Source: 'Nostoc azollae' 0708
GTDB lineage: Bacteria > Cyanobacteriota > Cyanobacteriia > Cyanobacteriales > Nostocaceae
Direction of reading: 5' to 3'
Assembly: GCF_000196515.1 (NCBI RefSeq)
Contig: NC_014248.1
Span: 1,597,501 to 1,661,500, forward strand
DNA: 64,000 nt
This document shows positions 1 to 9,978 of this stretch, piece by piece (position 1 is the stretch's first letter; the number at the start of each line of letters is the position of its first letter). A program made the translations under genes and the position numbers. The notes beneath the pieces were generated by a model, which was not told the origin of the DNA, did not search any database, and saw only the letters and a list, made by a program, of their open reading frames with translations.

Positions 1-33
1 ACACAAGTGACCATTGACGGGAAATATTGCATC

Positions 34-774
34 CTAATTTCCTATCAGAGTCTTCCAATTAGTAATGGCATCCCGTTGAGCAATTAATAATTCCTGAATT
101 CCTTTTTCGGCAACATCCAGCAACTTATTCAATTGCTGACGGTTAAAACTACCTTCCTCTGCTGTTCCCTGGACTTCTATAATTTCCAAGTTTTGATTCA
201 TAACTACGTTAAAATCGACGGTGGCAGCTACATCTTCAATGTAATTAAGATCCAAAAATGCTTCTCCTGCCAATAAGCCAACTGAAACTGCTGCCACTTG
301 TCGACACAGAGGTGATCGCTCTAAAACTCCCTGCTGCAACATTTGAGAAATAGCATGAGCTAAAGCTACAAAACTGCCTGTAATTGCTGTTGTTCTTGTC
401 CCAGCGTCAGCTTGCAACACATCAGCATCTATAATCAGCGTCCGTTCTCCCAACACCTCAAAATCTAAAGCTGCTCTTAAACTGCGTCCAATTAAACGTT
501 GGATTTCTTGTGTTCGTCCCGATAATTTCAATAATTCCCTTTCCTGTCGTTTTTGAGTAGCCGATGGTAACATCCTATACTCAGCCGTCAACCAACCTTT
601 ACCAGTCCCATTTAAGAACTTAGGCACACTATCAGAGACGCTAACAGTACAAAGTACCTGCGTATCACCACATTTAGCCAAAACTGAACCAGAAGCAAAG
701 CGGGTGAAATTAGAATAAAAACTTAAGGGACGAAGTTCGTAAGAATTTCGTCCATCGGGACGCTGCCAAGCCAT
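34..774 (-). CDS. rph: Ribonuclease PH
   Basis: A phosphate-dependent 3'-5' exoribonuclease that trims the 3' end of tRNA precursors in the cytoplasm. The 246-residue product is the usual family length and is colinear with it: GDTQVLCTV near residues 36-44, [16 protein letters not shown] near 58-73, the Arg-rich helix [14 protein letters not shown] near 87-100, and [16 protein letters not shown] near 116-131, where GTRT is the phosphate-binding loop. The ATG starts MAWQRPDGR, the typical family N-terminus. No disruption is seen, in contrast to the damaged gene upstream on the same strand. Assignment is secure. Confidence 0.97.
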   Translation of the reverse strand: MAWQRPDGRNSYELRPLSFYSNFTRFASGSVLAKCGDTQVLCTVSVSDSVPKFLNGTGKGWLTAEYRMLPSATQKRQERELLKLSGRTQEIQRLIGRSLRAALDFEVLGERTLIIDADVLQADAGTRTTAITGSFVALAHAISQMLQQGVLERSPLCRQVAAVSVGLLAGEAFLDLNYIEDVAATVDFNVVMNQNLEIIEVQGTAEEGSFNRQQLNKLLDVAEKGIQELLIAQRDAITNWKTLIGN

Positions 775-855
775 GGGAATTTCCTCAAATATCAGTTATC
801 AGTGAAAAAAGGTAATAGGTAATAGAATATTCTTCCCCTACACCCCTACCTCTAA

Positions 856-1432
856 CTACCCAAGTAAATTAAGAATATTCTGCTGTACCTGTTCTGGGGA
901 ATCATCACCATTGATAGTTAACAGACGGCGACGAGGGTCATAGTATCCTAAAATAGGAATAGTGCGATCGTAGAATAATTCTACACGCCGCTGGACAATT
1001 TCTGGTTGATAATCTGGGAGCGATCGCGCTAAAGAACGACTAACCATCACTGCCTCTTACACTTGCAGATAAATTGCCCAATCTAAATTTTTATTCCAAA
1101 GTGTCCAGCAAAAAATCTAATTCTTCAGCTTGAAAAGCAGTCCGAGGATAACCTTCTAATATCCACCCACAATTAATATCCTCCCGCCTAACCGGAACTC
1201 TAATAAATGCAATCATCATTTAATCTGGTACTAATTCCCATTTTTCAACATAAGGTTTAGCATAGCGAACTAAATCACGTATTTCACCATAGCCATCGCT
1301 GGAATTATCATCAAATAAGCTTCCCGTAAAATCTCACCTCTTGAAATCAGACGAACATCAAAGTATTTGCAGAGCCTTTTTGCTTGAGTGCTTTTCCCCA
1401 ATCCTTAACCTCCTAAAATTACCAATTTCACA
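856..1432 (-). pseudogene. Adenylate-kinase-like nucleotide kinase, decayed
   Basis: Reading the minus strand from about 1432, the frame begins VKLVILGG and then has TAA exactly where the P-loop proline should stand, followed by GLGKSTQA. After a damaged stretch come YVEKGELVPD-like sequence, CGWILEGYPRTAFQAEELD (the lid-preceding GYPR segment) and a C-terminal part (856-1050) ending in RRVELFYDRTIPILGYYD and LLTINGDDSPEQV, all typical of adenylate kinases. Several stops and frame changes separate the pieces. The loss of the P-loop codon alone would abolish activity. Another adk gene presumably serves the cell elsewhere; this is inference. Confidence 0.85.
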
Positions 1433-1575
1433 ACAATTTACGCCTCATCATCTTAAATTTATTTATTTTCTCCCTCTGTGTTTCGCAAGTAAAATGATAA
1501 ACCTGATAAACCTACTATTTCCAGGATTTGTTAGCCCCTATCTTTAATTTTTAATTTATAGCGATCGCTAAAGAT

Positions 1576-1703
1576 AAGTAGGTGGGCGGAAAAATTTATA
1601 ACTATGTCATGGTGAATGCAGCAAAGGGGAATCAACCAATCCCAACGGTTTCCAGTAATTTACATTTTGTTACATAGTTATGTTTATTTGTGTCTACCTA
1701 CTT
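1576..1703 (+). repeat. MITE-like repeat family A, copy 1
   Basis: A 128-bp element beginning AAGTAGGTGGGCGG and ending GTCTACCTACTT, so its ends are imperfect inverted repeats. Longer inner arms (ATAACTATGTCATG near one end, TTACATAGTTATG near the other) extend the palindromic character. Related copies lie at 44204-44330 and 45828-45955 in the opposite orientation. It has no coding capacity and lies in the gene-poor stretch between the kinase fossil and the CobO-like fossil. Confidence 0.85.
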
Positions 1704-1741
1704 ATTTAGGACATCAACTAATAATAAAATAGACATACAAA

Positions 1742-1876
1742 CGTAAGCATTCAGCTAATGCCTAATGGCACGCTACGCGAACAGCTATCAGCAGTCAGGT
1801 TTTTCAGGCTAACGCCAAAAAGACCTATTGAATAATTAACCAATTTCTCAAATATTCTCACTCCTGACTCCTGAAT
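1742..1876 (-). repeat. Dispersed repeat E, copy 1
   Basis: About 130 bp that match, in inverted orientation, the block at 16256-16432: the shared core carries TTTTTCAGGCTAACGCC, TTAACCAATTTCTCAAATATTC and CTGACTCCTGA heptamers. No reading frame spans it. The remaining 1877-2175 interval is AT-rich and I see nothing else in it beyond the start region of the following fossil. Confidence 0.7.
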
Positions 1877-2175
1877 TGTTACATACAAACAACTTTTAAC
1901 CCTGCCAGTATCTGGCTAACGCTCATGAAGAAGCCTGTTATTTTCTATATAGACACCGCCAACTGTTGGTTTGTATTTTTACAACTACTTTCCAGCACAA
2001 AACTAAAATCTCAATAAAAATCCCTCTTGACTTCAGACTAAATCTAGTGTTTGGCTAAGAATGCTAATCAAAAAATACACTACTCAGCAAAAAACAAATT
2101 GATTATACAGCCTAAAATTCCGTTTACTACTATCAGAAGCTATTTAATTTATTGTTACTTTTTAAACTTAGCCCT

Positions 2176-2718
2176 ATGGTTGCCCAACTAGACACCCCTA
2201 GTATTAATTCGACTCTCAGCTTACCATACTCAGTTCAGGGACTAGTGCAGGTTTTCACCAGTTCGCACCGTAACTTTTTTACTAGCGTTATGTCTCAGGT
2301 GCTAAGAATCGCTGGTCAAGGTACACCAGTCTTAATAGTGTAGTTCCTCAAAGGTGGTATTCGTCAAGGACAAGATTAACCGATCCAAGTGGGACAGAAG
2401 TTAGATTTGATTCGCTGTGGCCTAAGTGTAGTATATTAATACAGCACACTTAGAGGAAATAGAAGATCAAGCCTTACAACAATTGTGGCAATTTACACAA
2501 ACAGTCGTATCTGAAGGGAAGTATTCTCTTGTTGTTTTGGATGAGTTAAGTTTAGCTATTAACTTTGCCTGAATTCCAGAATCGGAGGTTTTAGCATTTC
2601 TGACAAAACGCCCTCCTTATGTTGATATCATTCTGAGTGGACCGGAAATGCCCAAATCATTAAATTCTTGGATGTAGCAGACCAAATTACAGAAATTTGT
2701 CGTAGTCATCAGCCATAA
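2176..2718 (+). pseudogene. CobO/BtuR-like P-loop protein, decayed
   Basis: Begins MVAQLDTP, followed by QGLVQVFTSSHRNFFTSVM and LRIAGQGTPVLIV, the N-terminal signature of the cyanobacterial P-loop relatives of cob(I)yrinic acid a,c-diamide adenosyltransferase. A TAG at about 2341 replaces the codon before FLKGGIRQGQD, and a second stop follows that motif. Further on EGKYSLVVLDELSLAINF, RPPYVDIILSGPEMP and VADQITEI are still readable in pieces. At least three stops plus small indels are present, so the product is dead. Family membership is well supported; the exact substrate of this cyanobacterial subgroup is not. Confidence 0.85.
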
Positions 2719-2808
2719 GAAAATTTGCCAAGAGGATTTCTTAGCCGAGCTTAATATCTATTTTATAAATATATAGGCGAAGTGAAGTTCGCCCTAATGT
2801 TGATTAAG

Positions 2809-3643
2809 CTACATTATCATGACCAAAGCTGCTAAACAGAAAATCTAGCGCATAGTTACGGAGTTGCTAATATTGAGGATCTTCCATAATTCTTGCTCTA
2901 TCCCATGGTTGAGAAAAAGGAATTTCCATCACTTCCCCAATTTTGGCTGATAAGTTGGTCATCATTACCAACTTATCAGCCAAAAACAAAGCCTCATCAA
3001 TATAATGAGTAATCATCAACACCTTACAACGGTTATCATTCCAGATTTTCAACAACTCTTCCTGTAACTCTTCCTTGGTGATAGCATGCAAAGTACCAAA
3101 AGGTTCATCTAAAATCAACACCTTGGGACGAATAGGTAAAGCACGAGCAATAGAAACACCGTGTTTCATCCCCCCAGACACTTGCAGGGGCTTCTTTTCC
3201 ATTGTGTCAGGTAAACCCACCATTGCCAAATAATCAAGGACAATCGCCCGTTTTTCAGCTTCTGGTTTAGTCGGGTAAACTGCATTTACAGCCAAATAAA
3301 TATTTTCAAACGGAGTCTACCAAGGTAACAGCGCATAGTTTTGGAAAACCACCATTCTATCTGGAGCAGGTTTAGTAATTGGTTCTCCTTCTAACAGGAC
3401 TTGTCCGGTGGTAGGAAAGTTAAAACCAGAAACCATGTTTAAAAGCGTTGATTTACCGCAACCAGAGTGGCCGATAACGCAAATAAATTCCCCTTGTTCA
3501 AAGTTGAGATTAACACCATGAAGGACGGTAAATAGTCCATTGTTGGTGGGATAAACGTTCCAAACGTCTTGAATTTGTAAAAAAGGTTGACTGCTGTTAA
3601 TTTGGGTAGATGATTTGGTAGGAGTTAGGGTACTGTTTTGCAT
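2809..3643 (-). pseudogene. nrtD: Nitrate transporter ATPase NrtD, two nonsense codons
   Basis: NrtD is the single-domain ATPase of the NrtABCD nitrate/nitrite importer. The frame from 3643 carries LQIQDVWNVYPT, Walker A GHSGCGKST and FQNYALLPW. A TAG follows at 3317-3319, and the same frame resumes with TPFENIYLAV. A second stop lies at about 2864, after which the family C-terminus LRNYALDFLF is readable to 2809. Key motifs have also drifted: the signature reads SGGMKHGVSIARAL (normally KQR), the D-loop LDEPFGTLHA (normally GALDA), and the H-loop THYIDEA (normally THDIDEA). Last gene of the broken nrt operon. Confidence 0.95.
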
Positions 3644-3806
3644 AGTTTGGTAATTGGTAATTATTAGAAACTGGGAATGCTATCATGAGGCTCTACCTCT
3701 AATATCAAGGAAGGTAGATTGTTCCATAATTCATTCCCATACAGAGTATGGGAACTGGAAATGAGAAATTAAACAAGAAACGATAAATTTTGTTTACCGT
3801 AGACAA

Positions 3807-3912
3807 TACAGCAGGAGTCAGGAGTCAGAAGTCAGGAGTCAGGAGTAAACCTCTCTTGCTATCTAGGTTTCAATTTAGATTTTGTACCTCATTGATCTGC
3901 AATCTGCTGTAT
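3807..3912 (+). repeat. Dispersed repeat F, copy 1
   Basis: Several TCAGGAG-type heptamers followed by a conserved tail (CTCTCTTGCTATCTAGG, then TTTCAATTTAGATTTTGTAC and CATTGATCTGCAATCT). The same arrangement recurs at 24999-25084. It sits between the nrtD and nrtC remnants, where intact operons have no spacer of this kind, so it may be a later insertion. Confidence 0.7.
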
Positions 3913-3922
3913 TTTGAATTGA

Positions 3923-5886
3923 TTAAGCTGCTATTTTTCTGGGAGTATCAAGAACCACTTCCGCCACAGAAAAATCGCGTTTAAGTTCTAAACTGGTGAG
4001 ATAGGCAAAAGGATCATCAGCGTTGAAGGGTTTACCATCAAATAATTGAATAGATTGATGAGTGTAACTGATATCTAAACCTAGTTCTCTAGCAGCGGTG
4101 CTAAACACACCAACTCGACAAACTCTTTCCACAATTTCCACCTAGTTACGAGGAAAGGGAGTTTCACCCCACCGTGGTAACTGTGTCATAATCCAAATTT
4201 GCTCAGTACGACTGGGGGGCTTAATAGCAGATGTAGCTTAAAATTGATGAGATGATCGGCATACTCCCGCATGGGATGATCTAAATTGCAAGTATTTACA
4301 CCATCTGGATCTTCAATTTGGATAAAATCAATGTCGGTACTAACATATTCTCGACCGGCTAAAACTTGTCTGACTTCTTGGGAATCGTTGGAATCAGCAC
4401 AATATTGACAAGCTTCTAATAAAGCCTTAGTTAAGGCAATATGAGTGTTTCGATAATTATTAGCCCAGTCTTCCCGTACACCTAAAACCTTACCAGGATG
4501 CCCTAACCAAACTCCTAAATCTGTGGCAATTGTAAAACCTGAACCTTCTATTGCGGCGCGATAGTTCCAAGGTTCACCTACACAATAACCGTCAATAGTC
4601 CCGCATCAAAATCAGGAGCAATTGCTCCTGCTGCTAACCAATAACGAAGGAGTAAATTGTACATGCATGCTGGATGTACTACACCCACATTCTATGCATT
4701 TGATAGCGGGTTTTGAGAACGTATTTTTTGAAGTCGAAAATACTATGTACACCTTCTTCATAAAATCTTTTTGCTAGGGTAATGGCGTTACTGTTGCGAG
4801 TCATGGTTAAGGAGGTACTGGTAAGGGTTGGTTTTTGTTACCTCCTAATGATAGCCACATAGGCATTCCTGATGGCATTTGGGCTGCATCTAAATAACCA
4901 CCGGACTACGATCCACAATACCGCGCCAGTTACTTTATCTGACTAAGGAAACTTCATCTAAACGATCTTTGGTAAAGAAGCCTTTTTCTTTGGCTATGGC
5001 TAGGGGCGCACAAACAGTTATGGGTAAGAGACCAATTTCTAAATTTACTTTTTCTAAACCATGACGGGCTATACCTGGTGTTTTTCTTGCCCGTAATTTT
5101 TTGATACGTTTTTGTTGGTCGAGAAAATAAATCATTTGACTCCGCAAACTGTAGTAACTGGGATGTTCTACAACTTCCATGCGTTTACGGGGTCTAGGAA
5201 TATCTACTTCTAAAATGTGACTAATTTTAGATTCTGGTCCATTGGTCAACATCACAATTCTCTCAGATAACAAAACGGCCTCGTCTACGTCGTGTGTCAT
5301 CATGATTGCTGTGACTTCGTTTTCTTCGCAGATTTGCATTAATTGTTCTTGCAAGTTACCCCGAGTCAGTGCGTCTAAAGCACCGAAGGGGTGGTCTAAT
5401 AGTAATAGTTTAGGACGAATTGCCAAAGCCGGTACGATCACAACCGGTTGCTTTTGTCCACGAGATAACATTCCTGGTTGTTTGTCAGCATGGGGACGTA
5501 AACGCACCATATCTCTATGTATGTCTGTCGATTATGGCTTTACGTTCGGCAGCTGGCATCCCATTTAAGACTGAATCTACAGCCAAGGCTATATTTTCTC
5601 TGACAGTTCGCCAAGGCAAAAGAGAATAGTTTTAAAACACCACCATTCTATCTAGCCCAGGTTTTTTAATCCTTTGACCTTCCAAAGTGACTAAAACCTC
5701 ACTGGGCAAATCTAAACCAGCAATCATCTTTAAAAGATTAGATCTACCACAACCAGAGTGACCAATAAGAGAAATAAATTCACCCTTCTTGATTTCTAAG
5801 TTAATCCCTTTAAGGGCGATATATTGACCGCTACTGGTTAATTCAAAGACCTTATCAATTTTATCGACAGCAATAAATACAGACAT
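3923..5886 (-). pseudogene. nrtC: Nitrate transporter ATPase/regulatory subunit NrtC, many lesions
   Basis: NrtC joins an ABC ATPase to a C-terminal NrtA-like solute-binding regulatory domain. The remnant keeps that order. The N-terminal ATPase is read from 5886 (Walker A now GHSGCGRSNLLKM, with the GKST lysine and serine lost). A stop/frameshift lies near 5632. The second half, from 5510, has LSRGQKQPVVIVPALAIRPK instead of [14 protein letters not shown], then LLLDHPFGALDA and a THDVDEA H-loop. The binding domain is read down to 3923 through several frame changes, with CVGEPWNYRAAIEG-like and DNPNTHIAL-like fragments, ending FNADDPFAYL, RDFSVAEVVLDTPRKIAA. Both halves are non-functional. Confidence 0.93.
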
Positions 5887-5979
5887 ATTTTTAGATTTTG
5901 TATTTCGTATTTTAATTGGTAATTGGTGATTGGTAATACTGTTTCCAGTACCCAGTAACCAGTACCCAGTCTCCAGCCC

Positions 5980-6249
5980 CTATTTTTGTTCTGGTAAAAT
6001 CCAGTTTTGTAGTGCAGCCATGAGTTTATATAAGATTAGACCGACAACACCGATATAAACTAGAGCCAAAATAACTTCACTAAAGTTGTTATTGTGATAA
6101 GTATCCCAGATAAAAAAGCCAATTCCCACAATCCGGGACATGACGATTTCTACTGCAATAATTGCTAACCGAGCTAAACCTATCCCAATTCTCAAACCAG
6201 TGAAAATGTATGTTAATGGTGAAGGAATAAGAATTTTGAAAAAGTATTC
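5980..6249 (-). pseudogene. nrtB: NrtB permease, 3' half
   Basis: C-terminal part of the nitrate permease: reading inward from the IS junction gives EYFFKILIPSPLTYIF, then RIGIGLARLAI, IVGIGFFIWDTY, SEVILALVYIGVVGLI and a final LQNWILPEQK. The first codons join seamlessly to those of the 5' half at 7407-7975 (which ends LQLSRKEY). The two pieces were therefore one gene, now separated by 1.7 kb and on opposite strands. Confidence 0.93.
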
Positions 6250-6424
6250 TAGGAGTTACGCATTGACAAAAAAACTCATATCTGAGTATTAGATAGCACC
6301 AGTATTGATAAGATTTTCCACAATGTAGTCGCGCACAACTAAAGTGAATAAGTTCCTTTCCAATTCATACCAATTAGAAATTATATTTTCAGAGCACGTT
6401 TTTTCTAAACGAACAAATGCTTGA
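6250..6424 (-). mobile_element. IS fragment (3' end of the 7976-9116 element)
   Basis: These 175 bp are the reverse complement of the last part of the element at 7976-9116, including the terminal TAGGAGTTACGCATTGACAA and the coding sequence for the transposase C-terminus. Homology stops abruptly at about 6424, directly before the truncated nrtA. The IS left part, the nrt promoter and the 5' third of nrtA are therefore missing. Confidence 0.9.
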
Positions 6425-6430
6425 TATGTT

Positions 6431-7369
6431 TTGTGTCAATTAATTACACATGGTAATGGAATTGCGATCGCTAACAAACATCTAGGGAAAGGTATTAGCT
6501 TAAAACTTGATGGCGCTAAACCTCTATTAGCCCAACTTAAATCCTCCATACCTTTCACCGCAGCTTTTACCTTTCCCCACGTTAACCAAGATTTATCGAT
6601 TCGCTATTGGTTATCCGTAAGTAGAATTGATCCAGATGCAGATGTCAAATTGTTAACAGTACCAGCACCACAAACTGTCGCCAACATAAAAACCGGGACA
6701 ATAGACGCTTCGAGTACCGGTGACCCCTGGCCATTTTGCCTTGTTAACGACAAAATTGGCTTCATGACCGCATTAACAGCGGAAATTTGGAAAAATCATC
6801 CCGAAGAATATTTTGCCATGACAGGAGATTGGGTTGATCAACATCCCAAAGCCACAAAAGCCCTACTCAAAGGTATCATGGAAGCCCAGCAATAGCTAGA
6901 TAATTTTGATAACCGCAAAGAAGCAGCCGAAATTCTTGCTGCTAAAAAATATTTTGGTTTATCTTCACCAGAAGTTCTTGTAGATCCCTATCAAGGTAAA
7001 TATGACATGGGTGATGGTCGCAAAATTGATGATAAATCAATGGATCCTTACTAATGGAAAGATTAAAAAAGCAGTGTTTCTTATCCCTACCAAAGTCATG
7101 ATTTATGGTTTATAATTGAAAATGTGCTTTGGGTATTCTGACCAAGAGATTACATTGCTGATGGTGGTGCTAAAGCCAGAGAATTGATCAAAAAAGTTAA
7201 CCGCGAAGATCTTTGGAAAGAAGCTGGTAAAGAACTAGGAATACCTGCGGCTGATATCCCAACTAGTACATCTCCTGGAGTAGAAAAATTTTTTCATAGC
7301 GTTAAATTTGATCCAGAAAAACCAGAGGAATATCTCAATAGTTTGAAAATCAAAGAAGCCGGTGTTTAG
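6431..7369 (+). pseudogene. nrtA: Nitrate-binding protein NrtA, 5'-truncated
   Basis: NrtA is the membrane-anchored periplasmic binding lipoprotein of the nitrate importer. The preserved part starts at GNGIAIANKHLGKGISLKLD, about a third of the way into the family, so the lipoprotein signal and first lobe are lost. It continues with IRYWLSVSRIDPDADVKL, PAPQTVANIKTGTIDA and WVDQHPKATKALLKGIMEA. A TAG then occurs at about 6893, with more stops near 7052 and 7139. The final [28 protein letters not shown] and [15 protein letters not shown] are typical of NrtA C-termini. It is now on the plus strand, opposite to nrtC and nrtD. Confidence 0.94.
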
Positions 7370-7406
7370 TGATTAATAATTAGTAAATTTGAGGATAATA
7401 ACATCC

Positions 7407-7975
7407 ATGACTTTAGCTCATAAATCTTCCACAAGCCATAAAGTTGATAATAGCTTTTTATCAAGTTTGCAAAAGCAATTTCCTGAACTTGTCACTCCAG
7501 TTATTGCCCTCCTGATATTCTTGACGATTTGGCAATTATTCTCTTGGACTCCAGGAGCGACTTTAGCAGGACCCATACAGGTTATTCAAGACACCTGGAA
7601 ATTAATTTTGTATCCATTCTATGATAAAGGTGGTACTGAGGAAGGATTATTCTGGCAGATTTGGGGTAGTTTACAACGGGTTGCTATTAGCTATAGCTAA
7701 GCGGCAGTTGTGGGTATTGGTCCGGGGGTTTTAATCAGTGTAAATAAAACCATGTCCAAGGCTTTAGACCCTCTATTTCAGTTATTAATAACTGTACCAC
7801 CTTTGGCTTGGGTTCCTATTTATCTAGCACCTTTAAGAGATAATAAACCACCAGCATTATTCATAATTTTCATTACTGCTTGGCTGATTTTAATCAAGAC
7901 TGCTGTTGGTGTAACTCAAATTCCTCAAGACTATAAAAACATTGCTAAAGTTCTCCAACTTAGCCGCAAAGAATA
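7407..7975 (+). pseudogene. nrtB: NrtB permease, 5' half, cut by an IS
   Basis: The ATG at 7407 opens MTLAHKSSTSHKVDN, then a first membrane helix (LVTPVIALLIFLTIWQLFSW) and LFWQIWGSLQRVAISYS. An in-frame TAA lies at 7698-7700, after which AAVVGIGPGVLISVNKTMS, LDPLFQLLITVPPLAWVPI and IFITAWLILIKTAVGV continue in the same frame. Coding sequence stops at LQLSRKEY, where the IS begins. It follows nrtA by 37 bp, as in normal nrt operons. Confidence 0.94.
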
Positions 7976-9116
7976 TAGGACTTACGCATTGACAAAGTAG
8001 CAAAATAGTGTAGGGATAAAAAATGTTATCTACTTAGCAGGTATGGGAGAATTAGAGAAATGACTAAACCTTCTACAGCAGAATGCAATCTGGAACATTA
8101 CACTCTGTTTTTGCTATCAGAACCAAAGCATCGGGGACGTTGTAGATTGGGAGAGATGTTTGAAAACGTTTCACATGACAGTGTGAATAGATTATTGCTC
8201 AGAGAGAAGATAGGAACCGAAATATTTATTCGATACAGTAAAGAAGATCATAAATATACTATGAGGGATTTCAAGTGTAGATAACACAGTAGTATAAAAA
8301 TTGTATAGTGACCCAAAACATTCAGAATTAATCAGTTATTCTTGGTCTGGGAAATATCATAAGACCAGGAAAGGAATAAATTTAATCACACTGTACTACA
8401 GTGATGTGTATGGAAATTCAGTACCAATAAATTACAGAATATATGAGAAGAAGGAGGGAAAGACGAAGAACGATTGTTGTCGGGAAATGCTCAAGGAAGT
8501 GATTGATTGGGGTATAAAACCAAGAATAGTTACAGGAGACAGTTGGTATTCAGGGGTAGAAAGCTGAAAATTTTCGAAAAACCAGAAATTGGGTTTTCTA
8601 TTTGGGATTGACAGAAGTAGAACCGTATCAAATAAACTGGAAAACTATTGTCTATTAAGGAGTTTAGGAATTCTTGATGAAGGTTTGATAACTCATTTGA
8701 GAGCATTTCGATTGATCAAACTGTTTAGACAAGACTTCAAAAAAGAAGACTCTAGAGACTATATAGTCTATCTACCAGATGAAGAAGCTCTCAATCAAAT
8801 CACCAAAAGTGAATTTGTAACAATTCATAATAATCATTGGGGGATTGAAAGTTTTCATAGAGCCATCAAACAAGTATGTGGAATTTGTCGACTTATGGTT
8901 AGAGATAGCCAAGGAATTGAAACACAGATATTTTGTTCACTTCAAGCATTTGTTCGTTTAGAAATAATGCGCTCTGAAAACATAATTTCCAATTGGTATG
9001 AATTGCAAAGGAACTTATTCACTTTAGTTGTACGCGACTACATTGTGGAAAATCTTATCAGTACTGATGCTGCTTAATACCTATGGACGAGTTTTTTTGT
9101 CAATGCGTAACTCCTA
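7976..9116 (+). mobile_element. IS4/IS701-like insertion sequence, inactive
   Basis: A 1141-bp element bounded by inverted repeats TAGGACTTACGCATTGACAA (left) and, at the right, the complement of TAGGAGTTACGCATTGACAA. The sequence GAATA flanks the left end (7971-7975) and the right end (9117-9121), and the same pentamer adjoins the partner fragment at 6245-6249. Its transposase is broken (see next entry). The element interrupts nrtB between the LSRKEY and FFKIL codons. Confidence 0.88.
8060..9077 (+). pseudogene. DDE transposase of the nrtB IS, degraded
   Basis: The first piece (8060-8284) starts MTKPSTAECNLEHYTLFLL and has RLGEMFENVSHDSVNRLLLRE. The middle part is frameshifted near 8280-8300, where a DNTVV-like sequence precedes KLYSDPKHSELISYSW and NLITLYYSDVYG. 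A TGA lies at 8565-8567, yet the frame resumes and runs to 9077 with NNHWGIESFHRAIKQVCGI, which carries the catalytic Glu. It resembles the IS4/IS701-type transposases common in Nostocales. With a frameshift and a nonsense codon it cannot move itself. Confidence 0.88.
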
Positions 9117-9121
9117 GAATA

Positions 9122-9473
9122 TTAGATTGGATATATAAGCAAAAATTTATAATGGCGGCTTAATTTTGAGGAAACTTTCTAATATATATTTTTTAGTTGA
9201 TAATAATGATTACCTTGAGGTTATGATACCCGTAGTCATTGATTTAGTTAATTACATAACAAACGCATAAGATAGATAAATTCGATGTTAACCATAGAGT
9301 AATGTCTTTATCCATAGGTGAATCTTATGACGAAGATAAGTTTACCCCAAACGGGTAAAACTTGGACTTATGTCATACTGATAGCGTAGCGTGGCGTAAG
9401 TCATGTGTAATATAGTGCAGCTTATCCCTTCGGGACACTGCGTGAACTCGGAGCATGCCTTAGGCTCTAGTGC
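9122..9473. other. Gene-free interval after the nrt remnant
   Basis: No convincing frame. The stretch is AT-rich and contains CCCTTCGGGACACTG (about 9426-9440), which is also found near 34543 ahead of another copy of repeat family B. This suggests the repeats carry conserved flanks. I see no promoter or RNA gene that I can defend. Confidence 0.5.
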
Positions 9474-9620
9474 AGTACGGCGTAAATAAACCAACCATTC
9501 TAAATCTCTGAAAAGCTCACGCCATATACATTCTGAATTTTTGCGGAGCGTCTCCGAAGGAGATATCCTGTTAGCTTAGCTCTTCTGAAAGAAGCATTTT
9601 GAATTCACAGCGGTACTAGT
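9474..9620 (+). repeat. MITE-like repeat family B, copy 1
   Basis: Begins AGTACGGCGTAAATAAACCA and ends ATTCACAGCGGTACTAGT. Internal hallmarks are AATCTCTGAAAAGCT and AGCTCTTCTGAAAGAAGCAT. Other copies lie at 34839-34986, 62674-62835 and, without ends, 33305-33388. The outer TAGTAC tracts are inverted relative to each other. This copy has GGAGCGTCTCCGAAGGAG in its middle where the others have TTGGCTCAGCCTG. Confidence 0.85.
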
Positions 9621-9758
9621 ATCTCGGAGATTCTTCACTATCTCTTTCAGAGACGCTCCGCGAAAGTTCAGAATCACACTTTTAAACCGTTTTTAGTATA
9701 AGCGGCGATATTCACCAGAATATAATACTAAAATAATCCAAGTTGCCTTTTGCCCTTT

Positions 9759-9914
9759 TGCACTCTGTGGGAAGGCGAAGCGCCTACATGGGGGAAACGA
9801 CACCACTTGCTTTATGCCGGGAAACCCATCCACCGCAGTAGCTCTCGAAGACTGTGCTGGTTCACCTCTTGCCTTTTGCCTGTCATAACGACAATTTTTA
9901 ACGCTAACCTACTT
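9759..9914 (+). repeat. Dispersed repeat D, copy 1
   Basis: About 155 bp matching 28069-28220 in inverted orientation. Shared landmarks are GGGAAGGC at one side, CATGGGGGAAAC, GTTCACCTCTTGCC, and CGACAATTTTTAACGC followed by ACCTACTT at the other end. The CCTACTT end resembles the termini of family A, but the interior is unrelated. Confidence 0.75.
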
Positions 9915-9978
9915 GTACCTGGTCATCAATTTGGATTTTTTTATGAGAACTAGTTTTAGTAGTCAAAGAAGAACTGCG

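Noticed and set aside
1341-1547. 68-codon plus-strand ORF
   Set aside because: Overlaps the P-loop end of the kinase fossil on the other strand; hydrophobic chance frame in AT-rich DNA.
2100-2175. Cobalamin riboswitch ahead of the CobO-like fossil
   Set aside because: I looked for the B12-box core and found no matching conserved sequence or suitable stems.
5242-5629. Two overlapping plus-strand ORFs
   Set aside because: They are the antisense of the nrtC ATPase remnant and have no protein-like features of their own.
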